A stretch of DNA of 54,936 nucleotides from Chitinophagales bacterium (GCA_016787295.1 JAEUUX010000176.1:1-54936); one strand, 5' to 3'. Positions 9,227 to 17,775 are shown, numbered from the stretch's first letter. Program-made: numbers and translations. The notes: generated by a model from the letters alone, not told the origin.

Positions 9227-9532
9227 TTGTCAACGATAGAAAAAGCAATGTCAACGACAGAAAATGGCGTGCAAAAGACAAAAAAAGCCTTGTCAACGAT
9301 AGAAAAAGCAATGTCAACGACAAAAATAGGTGTGTCAACGACAGAAAATGGCGTGCAAAAGACAAAAAAAGCCTTGTCAACGATAGAAAAAGCAATGTCA
9401 ACAACAAAGATAGGTGTGTCAACGACAGAAAATGATTTGTAAAAGACAAAAAAGCCTTGTCAACGATAGAAAAAGCAATGTCAACAACAAAAACAGACAT
9501 GTCGACAACAGAAAATGGTTTGCAAAAGACAA
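9219..9532. repeat. 21-bp minisatellite, 15 units in a 4-unit higher-order array
   Basis: Fifteen contiguous units of 21 bases (one of 20). Unit types alternate in order: AAAAAGCCTTGTCAACGATAG, then AAAAAGCAATGTCAACGACA, then AAATAGGTGTGTCAACGACA, then AAAATGGCGTGCAAAAGACA, giving an 84-bp superunit; the first superunit lacks the third type. Because 21 is a multiple of three, both strands show open frames of 7-residue repeats, but the 20-base unit and internal stops break them and no start or promoter is seen. It is more likely non-coding. Confidence 0.85.
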
Positions 9533-9540
9533 AAATAGAT

Positions 9541-9740
9541 GTTTGATAATTGTTAATTATTAATTGTTAATGGTTAATGGAATGCAGTTTTGTCACCCTT
9601 TCAGGCTTAATTGTTTTGTTGTGTTTGTCAATGGCAAAAAAATGCTTCACGATTTTGCGGTGTTATTTCATTTTTTTTCGAAAAACATAAACAACGTGAC
9701 CAAAAATTAATTAACAATTGATAATTAACCAGTAATAATT
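9541..9740. repeat. 200-bp MITE-like repeat, copy 1
   Basis: Copy 1 of a 200-bp element with AT-rich ends that are imperfect inverted repeats (AATTATTAATTGTTAAT at the left; its near-complement at the right). The core contains TTTTGTCACCCTTTCAGGC. Copy 2 lies exactly 315 bases further on. The copies differ mainly in a short block near 9655-9670. No coding potential. Confidence 0.8.
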
Positions 9741-9855
9741 ACCCCAAACCCCAACAGGGTGACAAGTTTATAGCAAGACGAAAACAAAAGATTTCACAAA
9801 AACCCCGAAGGGGTGATATGTTTTTTGTTTTGTTGTGTCAGTGGCGGAAATAAAC
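9741..9855. repeat. Spacer with REP-like CCCCGAAGGGG hairpin
   Basis: The 115 bases between the two 200-bp copies carry AACCCCGAAGGGGTGATATG (a short GAA-loop palindrome) and a related CCCCAACAGGGTGAC. Such GC-rich palindromes stand out against the AT-rich surroundings and look like remnants of another dispersed repeat. Confidence 0.55.
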
Positions 9856-10055
9856 GTTTGATAATTGTTAATTATTAATTGTTAATGGTTAATGGAATGC
9901 AGTTTTGTCACCCTTTCAGGCTTAATTGTTTTGTTGTGTTTGTCAATGGCAAAAAAATGCTTCACGATTTTGTTGCATTGGTTCATTTTTTTTCGAAAAA
10001 CATAAACAACGTGACCAAAAATTAATTAACAATTGATAATTAACCATTAATAATT
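9856..10055. repeat. 200-bp MITE-like repeat, copy 2
   Basis: Second copy of the element at 9541-9740, more than 90 percent identical by eye, with the same inverted AT-rich ends. It ends 37 bases before the MFS gene start, so the right-hand end may contribute to that gene's promoter region. Confidence 0.8.
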
Positions 10056-10092
10056 CAAATTTGTTGTCTGAATTTCAAAAAACGATTAGACT

Positions 10093-11322
10093 ATGTTGTA
10101 TATCATTTACCTTTTCAAAGATCTTTCTCGCCCGCTGTGGTTACTTACATTGGTGAATTTAATAAATCGGTGCGGTGCCATGATAATGTGCTTCTTGTCT
10201 CTGTACATTACCGAGTCGTTGCATTATAGTTTGACGAAAGCGGGCTTGGCGATGTCCATTTATGGCATAGGAGCTATCATAGGGCAACAAATTGGTGGTC
10301 GTTTGACCGATAAGATAGGCTACTATAAAGTACAACTGTTGTCACTTATTTTAACGGGTTGTATGATTTTAGTATTGATGGAGGTGCGCAATTTTTATGT
10401 ATTGTGTGTGGTTCTTTTTTTTCTCAATTTAGTGTCAGAAGCCTTCCGTCCTGCCAATTCTGCGGCGATAACGGACTATAGTGTTACCGAAAACCGTACA
10501 CGTTCTTTCGCTTTGATGCGAATTTCTTTCAATTTAGCCATAACTTTTGCTTTGACAATAGGAGGTTTTTTGATTAAGTTGAGTTGGAGCTACATTTTTT
10601 GGGCAGATGCTATTACGTGTTTCATGGCAGCCGCCTTGTTGATGTTTCTTATGAACCCCAAGAGCAATATGTATATACATAGAAGTCCAATAGAGAAGCA
10701 GACGGTTGCAAATAGCCACTTCGAGCCGTATAAAAACCCTTTGTTTCGCAATTTTGTATTGGCAACTTTCATTAATGCTTTGGTGTTTATGCAGTTGGTT
10801 TGGACGCTGCCGCAATTTTTTAAGCAAGTATATCATTGGGACGAGTCGACAATTGGAATTATTGCGGCTATTAACGGTTTTGTTGTCATGCTGACCGAAA
10901 TGCCTATCGTGCATAGTATAGAAAAACTCCGTTTGCCCACTATTCGTATCGTGCAGCGCGGGGTGCTTATCTATGCGTTTTCTTTTGCTTTGTTGGCGTT
11001 GCCACCTGCATATAGCTACGTTATAGCAGTTGTCTATATGATTACTATTTCGTTCGGAGAGACTTTTGTTATGCCGTTTAGTATGACATGGGCAAGCATG
11101 AAGACACCAAAAGGGCAGGAAGGGCAATATTTGTCTGCCTACGGTGTTGCATATGCTGCGGCAAATGTTATAGCTCCTATCATCGGAACACAATTGCTCT
11201 ACCATTTTGGTTATCAAGCCTTGTGGCTTACGATAGCAGCCCTCGCAATTGTTTCATATATCTACCTGAAAGAAATAGAAAGGCAGGATAATGCCGCAAA
11301 TGTTGCGAATGAGTTGCAATAA
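10093..11322 (+). CDS. Major facilitator superfamily transporter
   Basis: A 409-residue membrane protein with about 12 hydrophobic segments. The MFS loop 2-3 signature is clear (GGRLTDKIGYYKV, about residues 75-87), and the central cytoplasmic loop lies around 190-210. It resembles the sugar/drug:H+ antiporter-like (YdeE/MdtH) branch, but no substrate can be assigned. It is the only gene between the repeat nest and the T9SS remnant, and reads away from the repeats. The first ATG in frame is used; the sequence becomes hydrophobic within 15 residues, as expected. Confidence 0.9.
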   Translation: MLYIIYLFKDLSRPLWLLTLVNLINRCGAMIMCFLSLYITESLHYSLTKAGLAMSIYGIGAIIGQQIGGRLTDKIGYYKVQLLSLILTGCMILVLMEVRNFYVLCVVLFFLNLVSEAFRPANSAAITDYSVTENRTRSFALMRISFNLAITFALTIGGFLIKLSWSYIFWADAITCFMAAALLMFLMNPKSNMYIHRSPIEKQTVANSHFEPYKNPLFRNFVLATFINALVFMQLVWTLPQFFKQVYHWDESTIGIIAAINGFVVMLTEMPIVHSIEKLRLPTIRIVQRGVLIYAFSFALLALPPAYSYVIAVVYMITISFGETFVMPFSMTWASMKTPKGQEGQYLSAYGVAYAAANVIAPIIGTQLLYHFGYQALWLTIAALAIVSYIYLKEIERQDNAANVANELQ

Positions 11323-11422
11323 TGCTGTATGGTTTGACAAAAATGAAAGTTGTTGTATCGAAATAATGCGTGGTATTGCACACAAAACAGCTTAATGTTT
11401 TGAATACTTATCCCAAAAATAA

Positions 11423-11456
11423 CAGCCCTTGCCTGTTCAAGAACAAGCAAGGGCTG
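11423..11456 (-). terminator. Strong hairpin terminator
   Basis: A 10-bp stem CAGCCCTTGC / GCAAGGGCTG is extended inward by TGTTC/GAACA. On the minus strand it is followed by TTATTTTTGG, so it fits the end of the T9SS gene remnant at 11550-11912; it may also end the MFS transcript from the other side. Confidence 0.75.
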
Positions 11457-11549
11457 CTGTTGTGTACTGCATTTGAGGGAGGACAAATATTGTAAGTAAA
11501 CTTACAAAAAATAGGGTCTAATGCCCATGCTGCACGGCTGTTGGTTTGT

Positions 11550-11912
11550 TTATCGCATCAAAACAATTTTTTGTTGTACCATCATGCCATTTTCGGTCGT
11601 CATGCGGACAATATATAAGCCGTTGGGCAGTTCGTTGGCATTGAGTTGGCAATTTTGTGGGGTGTTTGGGTTGGTTTTTCCTTTGAAAACGTTTTGTAAT
11701 AATCTGCCATCGACATCAAATACGGAGACGGTAACGTTTTCGCTTTGCAAAGTATTAAAATACAAGTTCAGTGTGCCACCAAATGGGTTTGGACTTGCCA
11801 ATAATTGTAAGTCGTTGGCGGTTTTGTCTCTGCCTCTTCTGTCGATGGGTATCCAAAACCAACCTTCTGTGACCTCGCCCGCGCAATCGGTGATGGTAAC
11901 GCTTAAAAATGA
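11550..11912 (-). pseudogene. 3' remnant of a T9SS-secreted protein gene
   Basis: An open frame of 120 codons that begins right after an in-frame stop (11913-11915) and has no start codon in a sensible place. It encodes the end of an Ig-like domain (SVTITDCAGEVTEGWFWIPI) followed by a typical type IX secretion C-terminal domain: SPNPFGGTLNLYF, then VSVFDVDGRLLQN, then LPNGLYIVRM and a basic end. That domain is recognised by the T9SS and cleaved on export. A complete gene would need a signal peptide and passenger domain upstream; neither exists, so the gene has lost its 5' part. The tail is followed by the hairpin at 11423-11456. Confidence 0.75.
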
Positions 11913-12309
11913 CTACAAAAAAGAGACTAATGAACTTATTGGCGTTTATTTTGTTTGTCATAAATTCGTAATTATTTGGACACTTTTGGTACTTTGTTAC
12001 AAAAAATAACGAAAAAAAAGCGTGTACAATAGATAATTCGATAATTTTTTTTGATTTATGGAGTAGCATACACAATAGTTTTTTAAAAAAGAACGAAACG
12101 AAAGGCATTTGAAAAAAAATGCTATTTGAAAGAAAATAGTTTTTATGAGGTAGAAAAAAACAGCCTATTCAATAATTGGATATGGTTTGTTGGAAAAAAT
12201 GATGCTTGTTTTTATTGAGAAACACATCAGGTTGTAGGAATAAAACCGTAGCTAAATAATTATTTATTTTGCCTGTTTTTTCTATCGTGGTCAAACGCCA
12301 AAAAAAGTG
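11913..12309. other. Gene-free AT-rich stretch
   Basis: Roughly 400 bases between the T9SS remnant and the GSCFA promoter. I see A/T-rich sequence with no conserved coding frame, hairpin or repeat. It may contain decayed upstream parts of the T9SS gene. Confidence 0.5.
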
Positions 12310-12317
12310 TATCTTTG
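12310..12317 (+). promoter_or_regulatory. -7 box TATCTTTG for GSCFA gene
   Basis: TATCTTTG matches TAnnTTTG and lies 69 bases upstream of the chosen ATG. No good TTG partner is seen at the usual distance. Confidence 0.5.
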
Positions 12318-12386
12318 CCTGCTTTTTTAGCTTTTCTTTGTGAGATAATTGCTGTAGATTTTTTGCTCAAAATCTTTTTTAAAATT

Positions 12387-13349
12387 ATGAACAATAATCC
12401 AACTTTTCGAACTACTTTTCCTATTGCCGTTTGTCAGCGTTCTATCACCTATCAAACGCCAGTATTGTGGATAGGGTCGTGTTTCACTGAAAACATAGGA
12501 CAACATTTCGAGTCTTTAGCGTTTCCTGTCCGTATCAATCCTTTTGGTATTATCTATAATCCTATGAGTCTGGCTACTGTATTGGAGCGTATTGTCCATA
12601 AACAATGGTATGTCGACACCGAAATACAGGAATACAAGGGAATATGGTTTAGCTGGGATCACCATCATCAACGCTTTGCCAATAATAGCTTAACGGCTTG
12701 CTTGGAAAAGGTAAATACTTCTTTGGAAATGGCTGTTGATTTTTGGAAAAATACGGCATTTGTCTGTATAACCTTTGGCACTGCTTTCGTTTATCATGAA
12801 TCAACAAGCGGGCAATTAGTAGCCAATTGCCACAAATTGCCCGCTCGGTATTTTCAGAAATCGTTGTTAACTGTTGCAGATGTAGTAGAAAGGTATAGTC
12901 GCCTTATTGCCCAAATAGTGGAAGTGCGTCCTGATATACAGTTTGTTTTTACCTTGAGTCCTATTCGGCACTGGGCAGATGGAGCAGTGGGAAACCAGCG
13001 CAGCAAAGCCGTTTTGTTGGCAGCTATCCACGAAATTTGTGAACGATTTGCGGCTAATTGCTATTATTTTCCTGCTTATGAGTTGTTGTTGGACGATTTG
13101 CGCGACTATCGTTTCTATGCCAATGATATGCTTCACCCCAGCGAAATGGCGCAACAATACATTTTAGAACGCTTCATGTCGGCTTGTGTTGCCACGAATC
13201 AAGGAGAATGGATAAAGGAAATTGAACAAATTAATGCCATTTTGCAGCATCGTCCCAACAATCCACATTCAATAGAACACCAAACGCTATTAGAAAAAAC
13301 TATGGAGCGTTTAGCACGCTGGAAAGTGGCTACAAAAACACAGTTATAG
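12387..13349 (+). CDS. GSCFA domain protein (SGNH-hydrolase-like)
   Basis: 320 residues from the ATG giving MNNNPTFRTTFPI. The family-naming motif is present as WIGSCFTENIG around residue 30, followed by PFGIIYNP, FGTAFVY and DDLRDYRFYANDMLHPSE, which aligns with the SGNH catalytic Asp-x-x-His block (DMLHPS). GSCFA proteins are thought to be esterase/acyltransferase-like enzymes; their substrate is not established. No signal peptide follows the chosen start, suggesting a cytoplasmic location. The frame is open upstream but that part overlaps the -7 box at 12310, so the internal ATG is preferred. The TPR gene converges on it with only 8 bases between stops. Confidence 0.88.
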   Translation: MNNNPTFRTTFPIAVCQRSITYQTPVLWIGSCFTENIGQHFESLAFPVRINPFGIIYNPMSLATVLERIVHKQWYVDTEIQEYKGIWFSWDHHHQRFANNSLTACLEKVNTSLEMAVDFWKNTAFVCITFGTAFVYHESTSGQLVANCHKLPARYFQKSLLTVADVVERYSRLIAQIVEVRPDIQFVFTLSPIRHWADGAVGNQRSKAVLLAAIHEICERFAANCYYFPAYELLLDDLRDYRFYANDMLHPSEMAQQYILERFMSACVATNQGEWIKEIEQINAILQHRPNNPHSIEHQTLLEKTMERLARWKVATKTQL

Positions 13350-13357
13350 TCTCGAAA

Positions 13358-14608
13358 TTAAGCAACTTGTTTTTTGAGCCACATATAGCCAATCCAAGGA
13401 AACAAGATGACCAATACAACATATATTGTACCAAGCAAAATGGCGGCTTCGTCACCTATCCATGCCAAGACCAAAGCAAAAGTTCCCAGCATACCAATGC
13501 CAACAGCAATTTGTCTATAGGTATTGGTGTGGAGTTCCAAAGGAGATTTGTAGAAATTGTTGGCTAAAATAGCCCAAGACAAGCAAAAGAAACCCAAGGC
13601 GGTGTATAAGCTACTGTCGGTGAGCCAAGCTATGGTAAAGTTAAGGAAACATAGCCCAAATCCAGTTAGAACAGCATAGGTGCCCAGTAGTTGGTGTTCT
13701 TGCAAGAGGTGTTTTCCTTTTGGGTGAAAAGACATTCTTAGGTTGGAAAGCGGTTCGGCAAGGGCGATGAAAAAAAGGAAAGGCACAATCACCAAAGTAA
13801 TGGCAATGGCTATCCAATTGTCTTCGCTGCGCAACCAACGGAAACAGGCGTATAGAACATAGAAAAAGATTAAGAAACGCCAGCGTTTGAATGAGCCGTC
13901 TTCTGCCCTAAACTGTTTATAATACCATCGGTAGAAAGGGTTTTGGCATTTGAGTGCCAATAATAATTGCTCCTGTGCGACTGTTAAGTTGGGCTGTATT
14001 CGGAGGGTTTCGCTAAAGTGCTTTTCTGCGCCTTTGAAATCGCCCTGTTCGAGGAGCGTAATACCTGCATTGAGGTGTATATATTCGCTATTTGGGTGGG
14101 TGGCGAGGGATTCTTTGAGGTTATCTTGGCTGGCTTCGTGCTGTCCGAGGCGACTTAGGCTACGGGTTCGGCAGTTGAGGCAGTTTGCGTTTTCGGGGTC
14201 TATCTGTAGTCCTTGTTCGGCATATTGGAGTGCTTTTTCGAAATCGCCATGCTCCATATAAACAAAACTAAGGCTACCATAATAGTTGGCATCTTCGGGG
14301 TCGAGGCGAAGTGCTTCTTGGTAATGCTGAATGGCGATGTTGTTGTTGTCTAACCTATAGTGTACATATCCCAATAAGTAGTGGGCATGTGGCAAGTCGG
14401 GTGCCAATTGCACCAATTTTTCGGCATACGGTAAGGCATTAGTATATTGGTCGAGGTCATCATAACAATGTATGATGAGCATAGTGGCTTCGAGGTGGTT
14501 GGGTTCGAGGGCTAAGATATGGAACAATTCTCCAAGGGCTTGTTGTGTCCGTTTGGCTTGTCGGAGGTGGTAAGCTCGTTCCATGGCTTGGTCTATGAAA
14601 TGTGACAT
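13358..14608 (-). CDS. TPR-repeat protein with C-terminal membrane domain
   Basis: A 416-residue protein. Residues 1-220 form about six tetratricopeptide repeats (recurrent A..YxxAL..xPxNxxA pattern, for example LGYVHYRLDNNNIAIQHYQ). Residues 235-415 contain about five hydrophobic segments separated by short loops. The architecture suggests an inner-membrane protein with a cytoplasmic TPR scaffold. Similar TPR-plus-membrane proteins are common in Bacteroidota but none has a function I can name. It is 120 bases from the Fe-S carrier gene, on the same strand, and could be co-transcribed with it. Confidence 0.85.
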   Translation of the reverse strand: MSHFIDQAMERAYHLRQAKRTQQALGELFHILALEPNHLEATMLIIHCYDDLDQYTNALPYAEKLVQLAPDLPHAHYLLGYVHYRLDNNNIAIQHYQEALRLDPEDANYYGSLSFVYMEHGDFEKALQYAEQGLQIDPENANCLNCRTRSLSRLGQHEASQDNLKESLATHPNSEYIHLNAGITLLEQGDFKGAEKHFSETLRIQPNLTVAQEQLLLALKCQNPFYRWYYKQFRAEDGSFKRWRFLIFFYVLYACFRWLRSEDNWIAIAITLVIVPFLFFIALAEPLSNLRMSFHPKGKHLLQEHQLLGTYAVLTGFGLCFLNFTIAWLTDSSLYTALGFFCLSWAILANNFYKSPLELHTNTYRQIAVGIGMLGTFALVLAWIGDEAAILLGTIYVVLVILFPWIGYMWLKKQVA

Positions 14609-14728
14609 GGTGGTGTGGGTTTGTTGGGTGGGAGGTTGGGGAATGGAGGGAATAGCAAATAACCCTGCCCCAAATATAGGAGCAGGGCTATTGAATGATG
14701 ATAGGTTGAGCGGGTTATGCCATAAATA

Positions 14729-15073
14729 TTATACAGCAAACGAACTGCCGCAACCGCAAGAGGAAGAGGCATTGGGGTTGCTGAAGGTGAATCCGCGATT
14801 GTTTAGACCGTTGAGATAGTCTACTTCCATACCCATGAGGTATAGTGCATGGCTGGGCTGTAGGAAAAAACGCAAACCGTCTATTTCAAACATCTCGTCG
14901 CCTTCTTGTGGGTGGTCGAAGCCCAAAACATAGGATAATCCCGAACAGCCGCCACCTTTAACGCCCACTCTAACGCCCATTTCTGCTCCGATTTGTTGTT
15001 CGTATTGCAATTGTTTGAGTTCTTGCAAAGCACTTGACGTAAAAAGAACGGGTGTTGTCATTACTGTTGCCAT
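14729..15073 (-). CDS. A-type iron-sulfur carrier protein (HesB/IscA/ErpA family)
   Basis: Carries Fe-S clusters from scaffold to target proteins. The 114-residue length fits. The three conserved cysteines are visible: Cys in GGGCSGLSYVLGFD (about 43) and two in the C-terminal SSCGCGSSF. The ALYLMGMEVDYLNGLNNRGFTFSNPNA block is nearly invariant in the family. IscA, SufA and ErpA cannot be separated on sequence alone, so no symbol is given. A good promoter (15119-15149) lies directly upstream. Confidence 0.95.
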   Translation of the reverse strand: MATVMTTPVLFTSSALQELKQLQYEQQIGAEMGVRVGVKGGGCSGLSYVLGFDHPQEGDEMFEIDGLRFFLQPSHALYLMGMEVDYLNGLNNRGFTFSNPNASSSCGCGSSFAV

Positions 15074-15118
15074 AATGAATAGTATTTGGTTTGTAAAAGC
15101 ACAAATGTTTTAGAGCGG

Positions 15119-15149
15119 CAAAGGTACAACTTATTTTTAAGATTCCCAA
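15119..15149 (-). promoter_or_regulatory. Promoter of Fe-S carrier gene (TTG-N20-TACCTTTG)
   Basis: On the minus strand TTG (15147-15149) and TACCTTTG (15119-15126) are 20 bases apart, matching the Bacteroidota consensus, 46 bases before the start codon. Confidence 0.7.
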
Positions 15150-15241
15150 AAAAAACACCCACTTAAGTAAATTTGGGAACAATTGTGTCTTTTTTGTGGT
15201 TATAGTGTTATCTTTTGTTAAAAGGTATGAAAGATTTTTGC

Positions 15242-15249
15242 TATCTTTG
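15242..15249 (+). promoter_or_regulatory. -7 box TATCTTTG for the IS-disrupted gene
   Basis: TATCTTTG lies 90 bases before the ATG at 15340; a TTG at 15215-15217 is 24 bases upstream, slightly long. It is divergent from the Fe-S carrier promoter. Confidence 0.55.
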
Positions 15250-15339
15250 CAAGTCAAAAGTAGGCTATCCCATAAAATAGGCTGAAACTTTCTTATCCGA
15301 TGCACCGCGATAAAACCACTTTAATCTATAGATAATAAT

Positions 15340-16704
15340 ATGGCTTCATTAAGAGATTACCTTCTTCTTTTAAGAACTGATGACGTAGAGAAATTTCGTC
15401 AGTATTTGCAAAGTCCTTTTTTTGCTATAGAAGGTCGGGACAGGCTGTTCGAATTATTCGAGTATATTTGGCAAAATGCTAGACCTGATTTTGAGGAAAC
15501 TAAGCTTGCTAATGCTTATTTAAGCCAACAATTGAAGTTTGTGGTGAACAACCATAAAACCACACTCATTAGGTCGTTGGAAGAATACTTTAAACTGACC
15601 AATATGTTGGGCGAATATCAAAATGCCAAATATTTTTTGGTCTATGAACTTGCCAAGAGAGACTATTACAACGACTCAAAGAAGAAAATGACAGACGTTA
15701 TTAAGCACGAAGAAGCAAAAGAGGTTTATAGCGTTGAGCATTATAGAAGTTTGGCAGAGCTATATAACTGTTACAATCGTCACGTAAGTTTTGAGAATTT
15801 TGTTCCTGATGCTATTGCAACTAGTAAAAGTTCCTACTATTTAGGTGTGTATTATTTGTGCCGTCATCTTTCTATTATTATTATACCACAAATAAGCCGA
15901 CTACATACTGTTAAAGGGTCTTTAGATGCAGCCAATATAGAGGCATTACTGCAATATATCCAAAAATCGTCTTTCTGTAATAATTTGCTCATTGATTTGT
16001 ATGTAAGAGCTATTGAAGTATTGCTATCTAAGGAGTTACATAGAGCATTTTTTAATGACTTTAAGAATACGGTCATTGAAAACTTTAATAAATTTGGAGA
16101 ATTAGAGAAGAAAACCTTAGATTTTTTGCTAAATACATTTGGTTATATGTTGTTTATAAAACATGGCTTAGATTTTAGCAAAGATTTGTTTGAGTGGTAT
16201 GTATTTGTTCATGAAGCGAAATTTTTAAAGACTCCCCATGATGTAACAGACGGTTGGTTGATTAATGTTGTTCAGGTGTCGCTAAAACTGCGCAAATATG
16301 ACTTTGCCATGACTGTCATACATTCGTATACTCCCTTACTGTCCAATGACATGCAGGAAAATGTAAAAAACTTGTTACTGGCTATTTTGCATTGCGAAAA
16401 AGGGAACTATGAACAATGTTTAGAACACCTTCTTGTGGTTAAACCAGAAAATCTAATATATTTTTGTATGGTCAAGTACCTTCGTATTCGTTGTTGTTAC
16501 AAACTTGGTGCAATGCGAGTAGGAGACTACGATTTAGATAATCTTAGAAGGCAGATGGATAGAATAGACAGTGCGGCTGAAGAATATAAACAAAGATTTT
16601 CTTTGTTTATAAAAGCGGCACGAAAGTTGGAAGACGCGTCTCGGGAATATAGAGTTTGGCTCATAATGCGTTTCAAGTTGCTAGAAAAGTTCGTACCTTT
16701 GTAG
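15340..16704 (+). pseudogene. Hypothetical gene truncated at its 3' end by an IS1595 element
   Basis: Open frame of 454 codons. The first 439 residues are host sequence and the last 15 (from the Trp at 440) are read out of the left end of the IS. Removing the IS and one 8-bp target copy restores one frame from 15340 to 17775, exactly 471 codons (470 residues), whose true C-terminus is encoded at 17673-17775. The protein is helical throughout (SLRDYLLLLRTDDVEKF at the start), without signal peptide or membrane segments; I do not recognise the family. Loss of 31 C-terminal residues may or may not abolish function. It has its own -7 box at 15242. Confidence 0.9.
16658..16683 (+). repeat. Left terminal inverted repeat of the IS
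   Basis: 26 bases beginning GGCTCATAATGCG; pairs with 17647-17672 at 24 of 26 positions. It doubles as the codons for the new C-terminus of the disrupted gene. Confidence 0.92.
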
Positions 16705-16725
16705 CTCTTTTAAACGTTAATTTCT

Positions 16726-17657
16726 ATGTTATTTAATATTACAAATTTAGTAGATGACCGTAATTGTTACGAAGTAATACGGGAGTTACGTTGGTCTGAC
16801 GGCGTAAAATGCCCTCATTGCGGTGGCACACACTATAAACGTCATGGTTACCACAATACGTGCGAGCATCGTCATCGTTATCAATGCAAAGGCTGTCAAA
16901 AATACTTTGATGATTTAACAAATACCGTTTTTGAAGGTCATCATCAACCGCTCAAAGTATGGATACTGTGCCTCTATTTGATGGGGTTAAACCTTTCAAA
17001 TGCCCAAATTGCACAAGAATTGGGACTAAATGAGAGCGTGTGCCAGAATATGACCACTATTTTGCGAACAGGCTTCTATAATAAGCGTCCCGAAGAGGTT
17101 TTAGAGGGCGAAGTCGAATTAGACGAACTATATGTGGTTGCGGGGCATAAGGGCAATAGTGATAAAGTTAAAAAAAAAAGCGTAAGCCTCGACGGCGACG
17201 GCTGAAAGGTAAGCGTGGTCGTGGTACGGCGGCAGAGGATAAGCCACCGATATTGGGTATGATACAACGGAATGGTTGTGTTCGTATTTGGATGCTTGAC
17301 AACGTCCAACGCAAAACGATTGAACCACTTATTCGTAAGCATATTAAGCAGGGTAGTACAACTTATACCGATGAATATTGCATTTACAACTGGTTATCCA
17401 GCCATTACGAGCACAAAACCGTCAATCATGGCGGAGGAGAGTATGCTCGTGATGAAGATGGCGATGGCAAATGTGAAGTACACGTTAATACAATGGAGGG
17501 ATTTTGGTCGCTCCTCCGCCCATGGTTGCGCCCACATAGAGGCATTTCTCAAGAAAAACTACCCTATTACCTCGCTTTTTTTGAATTTTTACATAATATT
17601 CGCAAACGCGGACAACTTGCTTTAGCCTCCCTCCTTACCCTGCTTGTAGCAACTTGA
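16726..17657 (+). CDS. IS1595-family transposase, needs -1 frameshift on an A10 run
   Basis: ORF A (16726-17205) holds an N-terminal zinc ribbon (CPHCGG and CKGCQKYF, about 26-60), a helix-turn-helix-like block (NLSNAQIAQELGLNES) and the first catalytic Asp in VELDELYV. ORF B overlaps it and runs to 17657, with a basic linker, the second catalytic Asp in TYTDEYCIYNW and the family Asn block HVNTMEGFWSLLRPW. The frames meet at ten A residues (17170-17179); re-reading one A (-1) joins them into one 310-residue protein of normal family length. The slip could be programmed (ribosomal or transcriptional slippage) or a recent mutation. The stop TGA lies within the right inverted repeat. Confidence 0.88.
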
Positions 17658-17672
17658 AACACAATATGAGCC
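17647..17672 (+). repeat. Right terminal inverted repeat of the IS
   Basis: 26 bases beginning TAGCAACTTGAAAC and ending TATGAGCC, the inverse of 16658-16683. It contains the stop codon of the transposase and is followed by the target copy TAGAGTTT. Confidence 0.92.
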
Positions 17673-17775
17673 TAGAGTTTTTGTTGAATTAGAAACCCTA
17701 ATTAACAAAAATCCTCAAATGGCTTACAGAACTTGGATAATGGAGGAATTTAAAAATTTGCAAAAGCTTTGGTAG
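17673..17775 (+). pseudogene. Displaced 3' end of the IS-disrupted gene
   Basis: After the target duplication, the host frame continues as FVELETLINKNPQ then MAYRTWIMEEFKNLQKLW and a TAG stop at 17773-17775. This is the original last 31 residues of the gene that starts at 15340. The frame match after excision is exact. The tail has no start of its own. Confidence 0.9.

Larger units (their letters stand above)
16658..17672 (+). mobile_element. Complete IS1595-family insertion sequence, 1015 bp
   Basis: Both ends are readable. The terminal inverted repeats are 26 bases (16658-16683 and 17647-17672; start GGCTCATA, end GTTTCAAGTTGCTA) with two mismatches. They are bordered by a perfect 8-bp target duplication TAGAGTTT at 16650-16657 and 17673-17680; 8 bp is the duplication length known for IS1595. 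The element carries a single transposase gene in two overlapping frames and no passenger. The perfect target duplication and clean host junctions point to recent insertion. Confidence 0.95.

Noticed and set aside
9204-9500. Open frames of 7-residue repeats on both strands over the minisatellite
   Set aside because: They follow from a 21-bp unit that is a multiple of three. The frames lack a promoter or sensible start, one 20-base unit breaks them, and both strands are open equally.
9219-9532. Possible CRISPR array
   Set aside because: Units are contiguous with no spacers and no cas genes are near.
11755-12108. Minus-strand frame of 117 codons overlapping the T9SS remnant
   Set aside because: It is a shadow in another frame; the T9SS sorting-domain motifs are all in the frame ending at 11550.
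16726-17205. Two separate genes for the transposase halves
   Set aside because: Catalytic residues are split between the frames and the A10 run joins them exactly with a -1 shift; they are one gene.
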